Positions 27,601-41,000 of a stretch of 64,000 nucleotides of DNA are shown piece after piece. Positions within the stretch are counted from its first letter, which is position 1; each line of letters starts with the position of its first letter. The position numbers and the translations under genes were made by a program. Under the pieces are notes generated by a model. It worked only from the letters and a program-made list of their open reading frames with translations. It did not search any database and was not told the DNA's origin. Origin of the DNA: Petrosia ficiformis (taxonomy: Eukaryota; Porifera; Demospongiae; Haplosclerida; Petrosiidae); the NCBI GenBank assembly GCA_947044365.1, contig OX345649.1:2469430-2533429 (forward strand), given 5' to 3'.

Positions 27601-29068
27601 GGGTCTCATGAGTCCACCGTAGACTTTCTGAGTCATGAGTCTACAGTAGTCTGAGTCTAATGATTCTCTCGGAGTCTCATGAGTCCCCATCCGTCTTTAT
27701 TAGTATCAAGAGTCTCATGAGTCGACAGTAGTCTTGCTGAGTCTCATGAGTCCCCCGGAGTCTCCCTGAGTCCCTCGAGTCCCTTTGAGTCTCTGAGTCT
27801 CATGAGTTCCCTTAGTGTTTATTAGTATGAAGAATCTCATTAGTCCCAAGTAGTCTCCCTGAGTCTCACGAGTTTCCATTAGTATCGCGGAGTCTCATGA
27901 GTCTACAGTAGTCTCTTTGAGTCTCATTAATCACAGGATGAGTCTCGTGAGTCCCCACTAGTCTACCTGAGTCTCATGAATCTCAATTAGTTTCGCTGAG
28001 TCTCATGAGTCCCCATCAGTCTATGATTCTCATGAGTCTCATGAGTAGACTGTAATCTGTTTGAGTCTCTTTAGACCCCAGGAGTCTGAAAAAGTCCCGA
28101 TTAGTCTCCACAAGTCTCATGAGTCTCCATTAGTCTACCTGAGTCTCATGAGTCTCAATTAGTTTCGCTGAGTCTCATGAGTCTCCACTAGTATATCTGG
28201 GTCTCATGAGTCCCCAGTAGTCTCCCTAAGTCTCATGAGTCCCCAGTAGTCTCTATGAGTCTCATGAGTCCCCAGTAGTCTCCCTGAGTCTCACGAGTCC
28301 CCAAGAGTGTCTATGATTCTAATAAGTGAACATTAGTTTCTTTGAGTCTCATTAGTCCCCAGCAATCACTATGAGTCTCATGAGTCCCCGGTAGTCTATC
28401 TGAGTCTCAGGATTCTGAATTAGTCTTCCTGTGTCTCATGAGTCTCCACTAGTATATCTGAGTCTCATGAGACTCAGGGAGACTACTGGGAACTCATGAG
28501 AATCAGCAAAACTAATGGAGATCATGAGACTCATGAGAATCATACTGATGGGAAGTCCTGAGTCTCAGGTATACTACTGCGAATCATGAGAATCATAGAG
28601 ACAACAGTGGACTCATGAGACTCAAGGAGACTACTGGAAACTCAAGGGAGTCAGGTAGATTAAGGGAGTCTCATGAGACTCAGGGAGACTACTGGGTACT
28701 AATGAGAATCAGCGAAACTAAAGGAGATGATGAGACTCAGGGGAAACACTTGGGACTCATGAGATTCTTGATACTAATAAAGACTAAAGGGGATTCATTA
28801 GTCTCAGAGAGACTCATGAGACTGAGAGAAACTCATGAGACTAGTGAGACTCATAGGGACTCATGAGACTCAGGGAAACTATTGGTGACTCAAGAATCTC
28901 TGGGAGACTAGTGGAGAGTCATGACACTCAGGGAGACTACTGGGGACTCATGAGACTAATAGAGACTGCTGGGGTCTCTTGAGACTCAAATATACAAACG
29001 GAGACTCATGAGACTCAGGTAGACTAATGCAGACTCATGAGACTCAGGGAGACTCCTGGGGATTACTC
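21672..29068. repeat. Higher-order satellite repeat, copy 3 (rearranged)
   Basis: It restarts with the same sequence as copies 1 and 2. Relative to copy 1 it lacks about 885-1,303 and about 2,100-2,900, but it keeps much of the 1,390-3,126 segment missing from copy 2. The end is scrambled: the B block is shortened (27,415-28,467 against 7,331-9,165 in copy 1) and the segment equivalent to 6,990-7,320 appears twice, at 27,072 and 28,615. Orientation blocks, approximately: B 21,672-22,180, A to 24,268, B to 24,733, A to 27,414, B to 28,467, A to 29,068. Confidence 0.85.
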
Positions 29069-31036
29069 TCATGAGTCTCCAGGAGTCACTATTAGTCTCA
29101 TGTATCTCATGAGTCCACAGTAGTCTTTCTGAGTCTCATGAGTCCCTTTAGTGTTTATTTGTATCAAGATTCTCATGATTCCGCTGTAATATACCTTGGA
29201 CTCAGGAATCCCCATGAGTATGATTCTCATGAGTCTCATGATCTCCATTAGTTTCGCTGATTCTCATGAGTTCCCAGTAGTCTCCCGGAGTCTCATGAGT
29301 CTCCATTACTCTCCCTGAGTCTCATGAGTCCCCATGAGTCTCTACAACTCTTGTGAGTCTCATGAGTCTACAGTAGTCATTCTGAGTCTCATGAGTTCCC
29401 AGAAGTCTCCCTCAGCCTCATGAGTTTCCATTAGTCTACCTGAGTCTCATGAGTCCACAGTAGACTCTTTGAGTCTCATTTGTCCCCAGTAGTCTCCCTG
29501 AGTGTCATGACTATCCACTAGTCTCCTTGAGGGACTCATGAGAATCGTAGAGACTCCTGGGGACTAATTAGTCTCAAAGAGACTACTGGGGACTCATGAG
29601 TGTCAGCAAGACTAATGGATACTCATGACACTCAGGGAGACTTCTTGGGACTCATGAGAATCTTGATACTAATAAAGACTAAAAGGGATTCCTGAGACTC
29701 AGAGACTCATGACACTTATACAAACTACTGTGGAGTCATGAGACTTGTGACACTCATAGAGACTCATAGGGACTCATGAGACTGAGGGAGACTTCTGCGA
29801 ACTCATGAGACTCAGAAAGACTTCTGTGGACTCATGAGACTCACGAGAATCATAAAAACTCCGGGGACTCATGAGACTCAGGGAGAGTAATGGAGACTCA
29901 AGAGTCTCAGAGAGACTACTTGGGACTCATGAGACTCAAAGTGTCTGCTGGAGACTCATAAGACAAAGAAATACTACTGGGCACTCATGAAACTTTGGCA
30001 GACTAAAGGAGACTCATGAGACTCAGGGTGACTGCTTGGTATTCATGAAACTCATGATACTAATAAAGATTCATAGGTACTCATGAGACTCAGGGAGAGT
30101 AATGAGTCTACTGTGGACTCATGACACTCAGGGAGAGTAATGGACACTCAAGAGTCTCAGAGAGACTACTTGGGACTCATGAGACTCAAAGTGTCTTCTG
30201 GAGACTCATAAGTCAAAGAAATACTACTGGGCACTCATGAAACTTTTGCAGACTAAAGGAGACTCATGAGACTCAGGGTGACTGCTTGGTATTCATGAAA
30301 CTCATGATACTAATAAAGATTCATAGGTACTCATGAGACTCAGGGAGAGTAATGGAGACTCATGAGACTTAAGAAGACTACTGGGGTCTCATGAGACTCA
30401 GCGAAACTAATGGAGATCATGAGAATCATGAATATCATACTCATGGGGATTCCAGAGTCAGGTATATTACAGCGGAATCATGAGAATCTTGATACAAATA
30501 AGGACTAAAGGGACTGATGAGACTCAGAGTCTACTGTGGACTCATGTGACTCACGAGAATCAGAAAGACCACTTATGTCATGAGACGCATGACAATCATA
30601 GACTCAAGGGGACTCATGAGACTCAGGGAGACTATTGGAGACTCATGCGACTCAGCTAAACTAATGGAGACTCATGAGAATAAGGGAGACAAATGGAGAC
30701 TCCTGAGACTCAGGGAGAATACTTGGAACGAATGAGAATCAGCGAAACTAAAGAAGATGATTAGACTCAAGGGAAATACTTGGGACTCATGAGATTCTTG
30801 ATATTAATAAAGACTAAAGGGGACTCATTAGTCTCAGAGACTCATGAGACTCAGAGAAACTCATGAGACTCGTGAGACTCATAGGGACTCATGAGACTCA
30901 GGGAGACTATTGGAGACTCATGAGACTAATAGAGACTGCTAGGGTCTCTTGAGACTCAAATATACTACCGGAGACTCATGAGGCTCAGCTAGACCAATGG
31001 AGCCTCATTAGACTCAGGAAGACTGCTTGGGACTCA
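29069..31036. repeat. Broken higher-order repeat fragments, last A-orientation block
   Basis: B runs from 29,069 to 29,533 and A from 29,534 to about 31,036. The B part resembles 4,157-4,650, but the A part is a patchwork of short segments, including a ~200-bp local repeat (29,880-30,110 against 30,120-30,360). The A-to-B change at 31,036 lies in CTCATGAG, and the rest of the array is almost purely B. Confidence 0.75.
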
Positions 31037-34000
31037 TGAGTCTCATGAGTCCCCATGAGTCTTATTCTCAAGAGTCTCATAAGTCCACAGTAGACTCATT
31101 GATTCTCATGAGTCCCCAGCTGTCTCTATGAGTCTCATCAGTCACCAGTAGTCTCCCTGAGTCTCTTGATTGTCAATTAGGCTCCCTGAGTTTGATGAGT
31201 CCCCATGAGTATAATGAGTCTCAGGATTGCACAGCAGTCTTTCTGAGTATCATGAGTCCCCAGCTGTTTCTATGAGTCTCATGATTCCCCAGCCGTCTGC
31301 CAGAGTCTCATGAGTCCCTATCACTCTCCCGGAGTCTCATGAGTCCCCATGAGTCTTTATGATTCTCATGAGTCTCATGAGTCCTGAGTTATCTCCCTGA
31401 GTCTCATTAGTCTCCATTAGTATCGCTGAGTCTCATGAGTCGCCTTGATTCTCTATGATTGTTAAGAGTCTCATCAGGCCACAGTAGTCTTTCTGAGTCT
31501 TATGAGATCCCTGCTGTCTCTATGAGTCTCATGATTCCCCTTGAGTCTTTATTTGTATCAAGCATCTCGTGAGTCCCAAGTAGTCTCCCTGATCTCATGA
31601 GTCTCCATTAGTCTACCTGAGTCTCATGAGTCTCCAGTAGTCTACCTGAGTCTCATGAGTCTCCAGTAGTCTCTTTGAGTCTCATTAGACCCCATTAGTC
31701 CTTATGAGTCTCCTGAGTCCACACTACTCTCCCTGAGTCTCATGAGTCTCCGTTAGTCTCCCTGAGTCTCATGAGTCTCCAATAGTCTCCTGGAATCTCA
31801 TGAGTCCCCTTGAGTCTCTATGATTGTCAAGAGTCTCAAGAGTCCACAGTAGACTTTCTGAGTCTCATGAGATCCCTGCATTCTCTACGAGTCTCATGAT
31901 TCCCCTTGAGACTTTATTAGTATCAAGCGTCTCGTGAGTCCCAAGTAGTCTCATGAGTCTCCACTAGTATATCTGAAACTCATGTTTCCCCATGATTCTC
32001 ATGTCTCGAGTCCACAGTAGTCTTTCTGAGTCTCATGAGTTTCCCGCAGTCTCTATGAGTCTCAATATTCCCCAGCAGTCTGCCTGAGTCTCCTGAGTTT
32101 CTATTAGTCTCCCTGAGACCAATGAGCCACCATTAAACTCTCAGAGTTGCATGAGTCCCTGTGTCTCTACGAGTCTCATTAGTATAATGAGTCCACAGTA
32201 GTCTCCCCGAGTCTCTTGAGTCTCTCTGATTCGCATGTTTCCATTTTAATTTGTATCAGTATAATGAGTCTCGTTAGTCACAAGCAGCCTCCCTGAATCT
32301 CATGAGTCTCCAGTAGACTCCCTGAGTCTCATGAGTTCTCATGATATTCTCTGATTCTCAAGGGTTCTCATGAGTCCAACGTACACTTTCTGAGTCATGA
32401 GTCTCCATTAGTCTACCTGAGTCACATGAATCTCCATTAGTCTCCCTGAGTCTCATGAGTCCCCATTAGTCTGATTCTCAGGAGACACATGAGTCTACAG
32501 TAGTCTTTCTGAGTCTCATGAGACCCCAGCAGTCGGCCTTAGTCTCATGAGTCCCTATTAGTCTCCCTGAGTCTCACGAGTGTCCATTATTCTCGCTTAG
32601 TTTCACGAGTCTCCAGTAGACTCCCTGAGTCTCATGAGTTCTCATGATACTCTCTGATTCTCATGGGTCTCATGAGTCCACCGTAGACTTTCTGAGTCAT
32701 GAGTCTACAGTAGTCTGAGTCTAATGATTCTCTCGGAGTCTCATGAGTCCCCATCCGTCTTTATTAGTATCAAGAGTCTCATGAGTCGACAGTAGTCTTG
32801 CTGAGTCTCATGAGTCCCCCGGAGTCTCCCTGAGTCCCTTGAGTCTTTTTGAGTCGTTGAGTCTTATGAGTTCCCTAAGTCTTTATTAGTATGAAGAATC
32901 TCATGAGTCCCAAGTAGTCTCCCTGAGTCTCACGAGTCTCCATTATTATCGCGGAGTCTCATGAGTCTACAGTAGTCTCTTTGAGTCTCATTAATCACAG
33001 GATGAGTCTCATGAGTCCCCGGTAGTCTATCTGAGTCTCAGGATTCTAATGGGTCTCATGATTCCCCAGCTGTCTCCCTGAGTCTCATGAGTCTACAGTA
33101 GCCTCTTTGAGTCTCATTAGTCCCCAGGAGTCTGCCTCCTGAGTCTCCATTAGTCTCGCTGATTCTCATGAGTCTGCAGTAGACTATCTGAGTCTTATGA
33201 GTCTCAAGCAGTCTCTTTGAGTCTCATGATTCCCCTTGAGTCTTTATTTGTATCAAGCATCTCGTGTGTCCCAAGTAGTCACCCTGATCTCATGAGTCTC
33301 CATTAGTCTCGCAGAGTCTCATGAGTCCTGAGTAGTCTCCCTGAGTCTCATGAGTCTCCATTAGTCTACCTGAGTCTCATGAGTCTCCAGTAGTCTCTTT
33401 GAGTCTCATTAGACCCCATTAGTCTGTATGAGTCTCCTGAGTCCACACTACTCTCCCTGAGTCTCATGAGTCTCCATCAGTCTCCATCAGTCTCCATGAG
33501 TCTCATGAGTCCCCATCTGTCTATGATACTCATGAGTCTCATGAGTTGACTGTAATCTGTTTGAGTCTCTTTAGACCCCAGGAGTCTGTATGAGTCTCCT
33601 GACTCCAAACTAGTCTCCCTGAGTCTCATGAGTCTCCATTAGTCTCCCTGAGTCTCCTGAGTCTCCAATAGTCTCCTGGAATCTCATGAGTCCCCTTGAG
33701 TCTCTATGATTGTCAAGAGTCTCGTCAGTCCACAGTAGTCTTTCTGAGTCTCATGAGATCCCTGCATTCCCTACGAGTCTCACGATTCCCCTTGAGACTT
33801 TATTAGTATCAAGCGTCTCATTAGTCCCAAGCAGCCTCACTGAATCTCATGAGTCTCCAATAGTCTCCCTGAGTCTCATGAGTTTCCATTAGTCTACCTG
33901 AGTCTCATGAGTCTCCAGTAGTCTCTTTCAGTCTCATGAGTCCCCAGCCGTCTCTATGAGTCTCATGATTCCCCAGTAGTCTCCCTGAGTCTCAAGAGTC

Positions 34001-35078
34001 CACAGTAGACTTTCTGAGTCTCATGAGATCCCTGCATTCTTTACGAGTCTCACGATTCCCCTTGAGATTTTATTAGTATCAAGCGTCTCGTGAGTCCCAA
34101 GTAGTCTCATGAGTATATCTGAAACTCATGAGTCCCCATGAGTCTCTATGATTCTCATGTCTCATGAGTCCACAGTAGTCTTTCTGAGTCTCATGAGTCT
34201 CCCGCAGTCTCTATGAGTCTCATGATTCCCCAGCAGTCTGCCTGAGTCTCCTGAGTCTCTATTAGTCTCCCTGAGTCCAATGAGCCACCATTAAACTCCC
34301 AGAGTTGCATGAGTCCCTGTGTCTCTACGAGTCTCATTAGTATAATGAGTCCACAGTAGTCTCCCCGAGTCTCTTGAATCTCTCTGATTCGCATGATTCC
34401 AATTTAATTTGTATCAGTATAATGAGTCTCGTTTGTCACAAGCAGCCTCCCTGAATCTCATGAGTCTCCAGTAGACTCCCTGAGTCTCATGAGTTCTCAT
34501 GATACTCTCTGATTCTCAAGGGTTCTCATGAGTCCAACGTACACTTTCTGAGTCATGAGTCTCCATTAGTCTACCTGAGTCACATGAATCTCCATTAGTC
34601 TCCCTAAGTCTCATGAGTCCCCATGAGTCTAATTCTCAGGAGACACATGAGTCTACAGTAGTCTTTCTGAGTCTCATGAGACCCCAGCAGTCGGCCTGAG
34701 TCTCATGAGTCCCTATTAGTCTCCCTGAGTCTCACGAGTGTCCATTATTCTCGCTTAGTTTCACGAGTCTCCAGTAGACTCCCTGAGTCTCATGAGTTCT
34801 CATGATACTCTCTGATTCTCATGGGTCTCATGAGTCCACCGTAGACTTTCTGAGTCAGGAGTCTACAGTAGTCTGAGTCTAATGATTCTCTCGGAGTCTC
34901 ATGAGTCCCCATCCGTCTTTATTAGTATCAAGAGTCTCATGAGTCGACAGTAGACTTGCTGAGTCTCATGAGTCCCCCGGAGTCTCCCTGAGTCCCTTGA
35001 GTCCCTTTGAGTCTCTGAGTCTCATGAGTTCACTTAGTCTTTATTAGTATGAAGAATCTCATGAGTCCCAAGTAGTCT

Positions 35079-38000
35079 CCCTGAGTCTCACGAGTCTCCA
35101 TTAGTATCGCGGAGTCTCATGAGTCTACAGTAGTCTCTTTGAGTCTCATTAATCACAGGATGAGTCTCGTGAGTCCCCACTAGTCTACCTGAGTCTCATG
35201 AATCTCAATTAGTTTCGCTGAGTCTCATGAGTCTCCACTAGTGTATCTGAGTCTCATGAGTCCCCAGTAGTCTCCCTAAGTCTCATGAGTCCCCAGTAGT
35301 CTCTATGAGTCTCATGAGTTCCCATCAGTCTATGATTCTCATGAGTCACATGAGTAGACTGTAAACTGTTTGAGTCTCTTTAGACCCCAGGAGTCTGTAT
35401 GAGTCCCGAGTAGTCTCCACAAGTCTCATGAGTTTCCAGGAGTCTCCCTGAGTCCCTTGAGTCCCTTTGAGTCTCTCTGAGTCTCATGAGTCTCCACTAG
35501 TATATCTGGGTCTCATGAGTCCCCAGTAGTCTCCCTAAGTCTCATGAGTCCCCAGTAGTCTCTATGAGTCTCATGTGTCCCCAGTAGTCTCCCTGAGTCT
35601 CACGAGTCCCCAAGAGTGTCTATTATTCTCATAAGTGCACATTAGTTTCTTTGAGTCTCATTAGTCCCCAGCAATCACTATGAGTCTCATGAGTCCCCGG
35701 TAGTCTATCTGAGTCTCAGGATTCTGAATTAGTCTCCCTGTGTCTCATGAGTCTCCACTAGTATATTTGAATCTCATGAGTCCCCGTGAGTCTCTATGAT
35801 TCTAATGGGTCTCATGATTCCCCAGCTGTCTCCCTGAGTCTCATGAGTCTACAGTAGCCTCTTCGAGTCTCATTAGTCCCCAGGAGTCTGCCTCCTGAGT
35901 CTCCATTAGTCTCGCTGATTCTCATGAGTCTGCAGTAGACTATCTGAGTCTTATGAGTCTCAAGCAGTCTCTTTGAGTCTCATGAATCCCCAGCAGTCTG
36001 CCTGAGTCTCATGAGTCTCTATTAGTCTCCCTGAGTCTCATGAGTCCCCATGAGACTATACGATTCTCATGAGTCTCAGAATTGCACAGTAGTCTTACTG
36101 AGTCTCATGAGACCCCAGTAGTCTCCCTGAGTCTCATGAGTCCCTTTTAGTCTTTATTAGTATAAAGATTCTCATGAGGTCCAAGTAGTCTCCCTGATCT
36201 CATGAGTCTCCTTTAGTCTCCCTGAGTCTCATGAGTCTCCAGTAGTCTCCTTGAATCTCATGAGTCCCCTTGAGTCTCTATGATTGTCAAGTCTCATCAG
36301 TCCACAGTAGTCTTTCTGAGTCTTATGAGATCCCTGCTGTCTCTATGAGTCTCATGATTCCCCTTGAGTCTTTATTTGTATCAAGCATCTCGTGAGTCCC
36401 AAGTAGTCTCCCTGATCTCATGAGTCTCCATTAGTCTCGCAGAGTCTCATGAGTCCTGAGTAGTCTCCCTGAGTCTCATGAGTCTCCATTAGTCTACCTG
36501 AGTCTCATGAGTCTCCAGTAGTCTCTTTGAGTCTCATTAGACCCCATTAGTCTGTATGAGTCTCCTGAGTCCACACTACTCACCCTGAGTCTCACGAGTC
36601 TCCATTAGTATCGCGGAGTCTCATGAGTCTACAGTAGTCTCTTTGAGTCTCATTAATCACAGGATGAGTCTCGTGAGTCCCCACTAGTCTACCTGAGTCT
36701 CATGAATCTCAATTAGTTTCGCTGAGTCTCATGAGTCTCCACTAGTGTATCTGAGTCTCATGAGTCCCCAGTAGTCTCCCTAAGTCTCATGAGTCCCCAG
36801 TAGTCTCTATGAGTCTCATGAGTTCCCATCAGTCTATGATTCTCATGAGTCACATGAGTAGACTGTAAACTGTTTGAGTCTCTTTAGACCCCAGGAGTCT
36901 GTATGAGTCCCGAGTAGTCTCCACAAGTCTCATGAGTTTCCAGGAGTCTCCCTGAGTCCCTTGAGTCCCTTTGAGTCTCTCTGAGTCTCATGAGTCTCCA
37001 CTAGTATATCTGGGTCTCATGAGTCCCCAGTAGTCTCCCTAAGTCTCATGAGTCCCCAGTAGTCTCTATGAGTCTCATGTGTCCCCAGTAGTCTCCCTGA
37101 GTCTCACGAGTCCCCAAGAGTGTCTATTATTCTCATAAGTGCACATTAGTTTCTTTGAGTCTCATTAGTCCCCAGCAATCACTATGAGTCTCATGAGTCC
37201 CCGGTAGTCTATCTGAGTCTCAGGATTCTGAATTAGTCTCCCTGTGTCTCATGAGTCTCCACTAGTATATTTGAATCTCATGAGTCCCCGTGAGTCTCTA
37301 TGATTCTAATGGGTCTCATGATTCCCCAGCTGTCTCCCTGAGTCTCATGAGTCTACAGTAGCCTCTTCGAGTCTCATTAGTCCCCAGGAGTCTGCCTCCT
37401 GAGTCTCCATTAGTCTCGCTGATTCTCATGAGTCTGCAGTAGACTATCTGAGTCTTATGAGTCTCAAGCAGTCTCTTTGAGTCTCATGAATCCCCAGCAG
37501 TCTGCCTGAGTCTCATGAGTCTCTATTAGTCTCCCTGAGTCTCATGAGTCCCCATGAGACTATACGATTCTCATGAGTCTCAGAATTGCACAGTAGTCTT
37601 ACTGAGTCTCATGAGACCCCAGTAGTCTCCCTGAGTCTCATGAGTCCCTTTTAGTCTTTATTAGTATAAAGATTCTCATGAGGTCCAAGTAGTCTCCCTG
37701 ATCTCATGAGTCTCCTTTAGTCTCCCTGAGTCTCATGAGTCTCCAGTAGTCTCCTTGAATCTCATGAGTCCCCTTGAGTCTCTATGATTGTCAAGTCTCA
37801 TCAGTCCACAGTAGTCTTTCTGAGTCTTATGAGATCCCTGCTGTCTCTATGAGTCTCATGATTCCCCTTGAGTCTTTATTTGTATCAAGCATCTCGTGAG
37901 TCCCAAGTAGTCTCCCTGATCTCATGAGTCTCCATTAGTCTCGCAGAGTCTCATGAGTCCTGAGTAGTCTCCCTGAGTCTCATGAGTCTCCATTAGTCTA

Positions 38001-38092
38001 CCTGAGTCTCATGAGTCTCCAGTAGTCTCTTTGAGTCTCATTAGACCCCATTAGTCTGTATGAGTCTCCTGAGTCCACACTACTCACCCTGA
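35079..38092. repeat. 1,504-bp tandem duplication
   Basis: The segment beginning CCCTGAGT at 35,079 recurs at 36,583, and landmarks through the unit keep a constant 1,504-bp offset (36,541 matches 38,045). I saw no differences in the stretches compared line by line. This is either a very recent duplication or an assembly duplication. Confidence 0.85.
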
Positions 38093-41000
38093 GTCTCATG
38101 AGTCTCCATCAGTCTCCATCAGTCTCCATGAGTCTCATGAGTCCCCATCAGTCTATGATTCTCATGAGTCTCATGAGTAGACTGTAATCTGTTTGAGTCT
38201 CTTTAGACCCCAGGAGTCTGTATGAGTCTCCTGACTCCAAACTAGTCTCCCTGAGTCTCATGAGTCTCCATTAGTCTCCCTGAGTCTCCTGAGTCTCCAA
38301 TAGTCTCCTGGAATCTCATGAGTCCCCTTGAGTCTCTATGATTGTCAAGAGTCTCATCAGTCCACAGTAGTCTTTCTGAGTCTCATGAGATCCCTGCATT
38401 CCCTACGAGTCTCACGATTCCCCTTGAGACTTTATTAGTATCAAGCGTCTCGTGAGTCCCAAGTAGTCTCCCTGAGTCTCATGAGTCTCCACTAGTATAT
38501 CTGAAACTCATGAGTCCCCATGAGTCTCTATGATTCTCATGTCTCATGAGTCCACAGTAGTCTTTCGGAGTCTCATGAGTCTCCCGCAGTCTCTATGAGT
38601 CTCATGATTCCCCAGCAGTCTGCCTGAGTCTCATGAATCTCAATTAGTTTCGCTGAGTCTCATGAGTCTCCACTAGTATATCTGAGTCTCATGAGTCCCC
38701 AGTAGTCTCCTTAAGTCTCATGAGTCCCCAGTAGTCTCTATGAGTCTCTTGAGTCCCCAGTAGTCTCCCTGAGTCTCACGAGTCCTCAAGAGTGTCCATG
38801 ATTCTCATGATTCTCATAAGTGCACATTAGTTTCTTTGAGTCTCATTAGTCCCCAGCAATCACTATGAGTCTCATGAGTCCCCGGTAGTCTATCTGAGTC
38901 TCAGGATTCTGAATTAGTCTCCCTGTGTCTCATGAGTCTCCACTAGTATATCTGAATCTCATGAGTCCCCGTGAGTCTCTATGATTCTCATGGGTCTCAT
39001 GATTCCCCAGCTGTCTCCCTGAGTCTCATGAGTCTACAGTAGCCTCTTTGAGTCTCATTAGTCCCCAGGAGTCTAACTCCTGAGTCTCCATTAGTCTCGC
39101 TGATTCTCATGAGTCTGCAGTAGACTATCTGAGTCTTATGAGTCTCAAGCAATCTCTTTGAGTCTCATGATTCCCCAGCAGTCTGCCTGAGTCTCATGAG
39201 TCTCTCTTAGTCTCCCTGAGTCTCATGAGTCCCCATGAGACTCTACGATTCTCATGAGTCTCAGAATTGCACAGTAGTCTTACTGAGTCTCATGAGTCCC
39301 TAGCAGTCTCTGTGAGTCTCATTAGTCCCCAGCAGTCTCTATGAGTCTCATGAGACCCCAGTAGTCTCCCTGAGTCTCATGAGTCTCAATATGTCTCCCT
39401 GAGTCTCATGAGTCTCCACTAGTATATGTGAGTCTCATGAGTCCCCAGAAGTCTCTATGAGTATCATGAGTCCCCAGTAGTCTCCCTGAGTCTCACGAGT
39501 CCCCAAGAGTGTCTATCATTCTCATGATTCTCATAAGTGCACAGTAGTTTCTTTGAGTCTCATTAGTCCCCAGCAACCACTATGAGTCTCATGAGTCCCC
39601 GGTAGTCTCTCTGAGTCTCATGATTCTGAATTAGTCTCCCTGTGTCTCATGAGTCTCCACTAGTATATCTGAAACTCATGAGTCCCCATGAGTCTCTATG
39701 ATTCTCATGAGTCTCTTGAGTCCACAGTAGTCTTTCTGAGTCTCATGAGTCTCCCGCAGTCTCTATGAGTCTCATGTTTCCCCAGCAGTCTGCCTGAGTC
39801 TCATGAGACTCTATTAGTCTTCCTGACTCCAATGAGCCACCATTAGACTCTCAGAGTTTCATGAGTCCCTATGAGTCTCAAACGAGTCTGATGAGTCTCA
39901 TGAGTCCACAGTAGTCTCCCTGAGTCTCATGAATCTTTCTGAGTCGCATGATTCCCATTTAATCTTTATCAGGATAATGAGTCTCATGAGTCCCAACAAG
40001 CGTCCCTGAATCTCATGAGTCTCCATTAGTCTCGCTCAGTCTCATGAATCCCCACTAGTCTCCCTCCTGAGTCTCCATTAGTCTCGCTGATTCTCATGAG
40101 TCTGCAGTAGACTATGTGAGTCTTATGAGTCTCAAGCAGTCTCTTTGAGTCTCATGAGTCCCCAGCAGTCTTTCTGAGTCTCATGAGTCCCCAGTAGTGT
40201 CCCTAAGTCTCATGAGTCCCCATGAGTCCATATGATACTCATGAGTCTCAGGATTGCACAGTAGTCTTTCTGTGTCTCACGAGTCCCCAGCAGTCTCGCT
40301 GATAATCATGAGTCCCCAGTAGTCTCCCACAGCCTCATGAGTCTCCATTTGTCTCGCTGATGCTCATGAGTCCCGAGTAGTCTCCACAAGTCTCATGAGT
40401 CTCCATTAGTCTACCTGAGTCTCATGAGTCTCAATTAGTTTCGCTGACTCAGGGAGACTACTGTGGACTCATGAGTATATCTGATTCAGAATCACACTAG
40501 TATATCTGAGTCTCATGAGTCCCCAGTAGTCTCCCTAAGTCTCATGAGTCCCCAGTAGTCTCTATGAGTCTCTTGAGTCCCCAGTAGTCTCCCTGAGTCT
40601 CACGAGTCCCCATGAGTGTCTATGATTCTCATGATTCTCATAAGTGCACAGTAGTTTCTTTGAGTCTCATTAGTCCCCAGCAATCACTATGAGTCTCATG
40701 AGTCCCCGGTAGTCTATCTGAGTCTCAGGATTCTGAATTAGTCTCCCTGTGTCTCATGAGTCTCCACTAGTATATCTGAATCTCATGAGTCCCCGTGAGT
40801 CTCTATGATTCTCATGGGTCTCATGATTCCCCAGCTGTCTCCCTGAGTCTCATGAGTCTACAGTAGCCTCTTTGAGTCTCATTAGTCCCCAGGAGTCTAA
40901 CTCCTGAGTCTCCATTAGTCTCGCTGATTCTCATGAGTCTGCAGTAGACTATTTGTGTCTTATGAGTCTCAAGCAATCTCTTTGAGTCTCATGATTCCCC

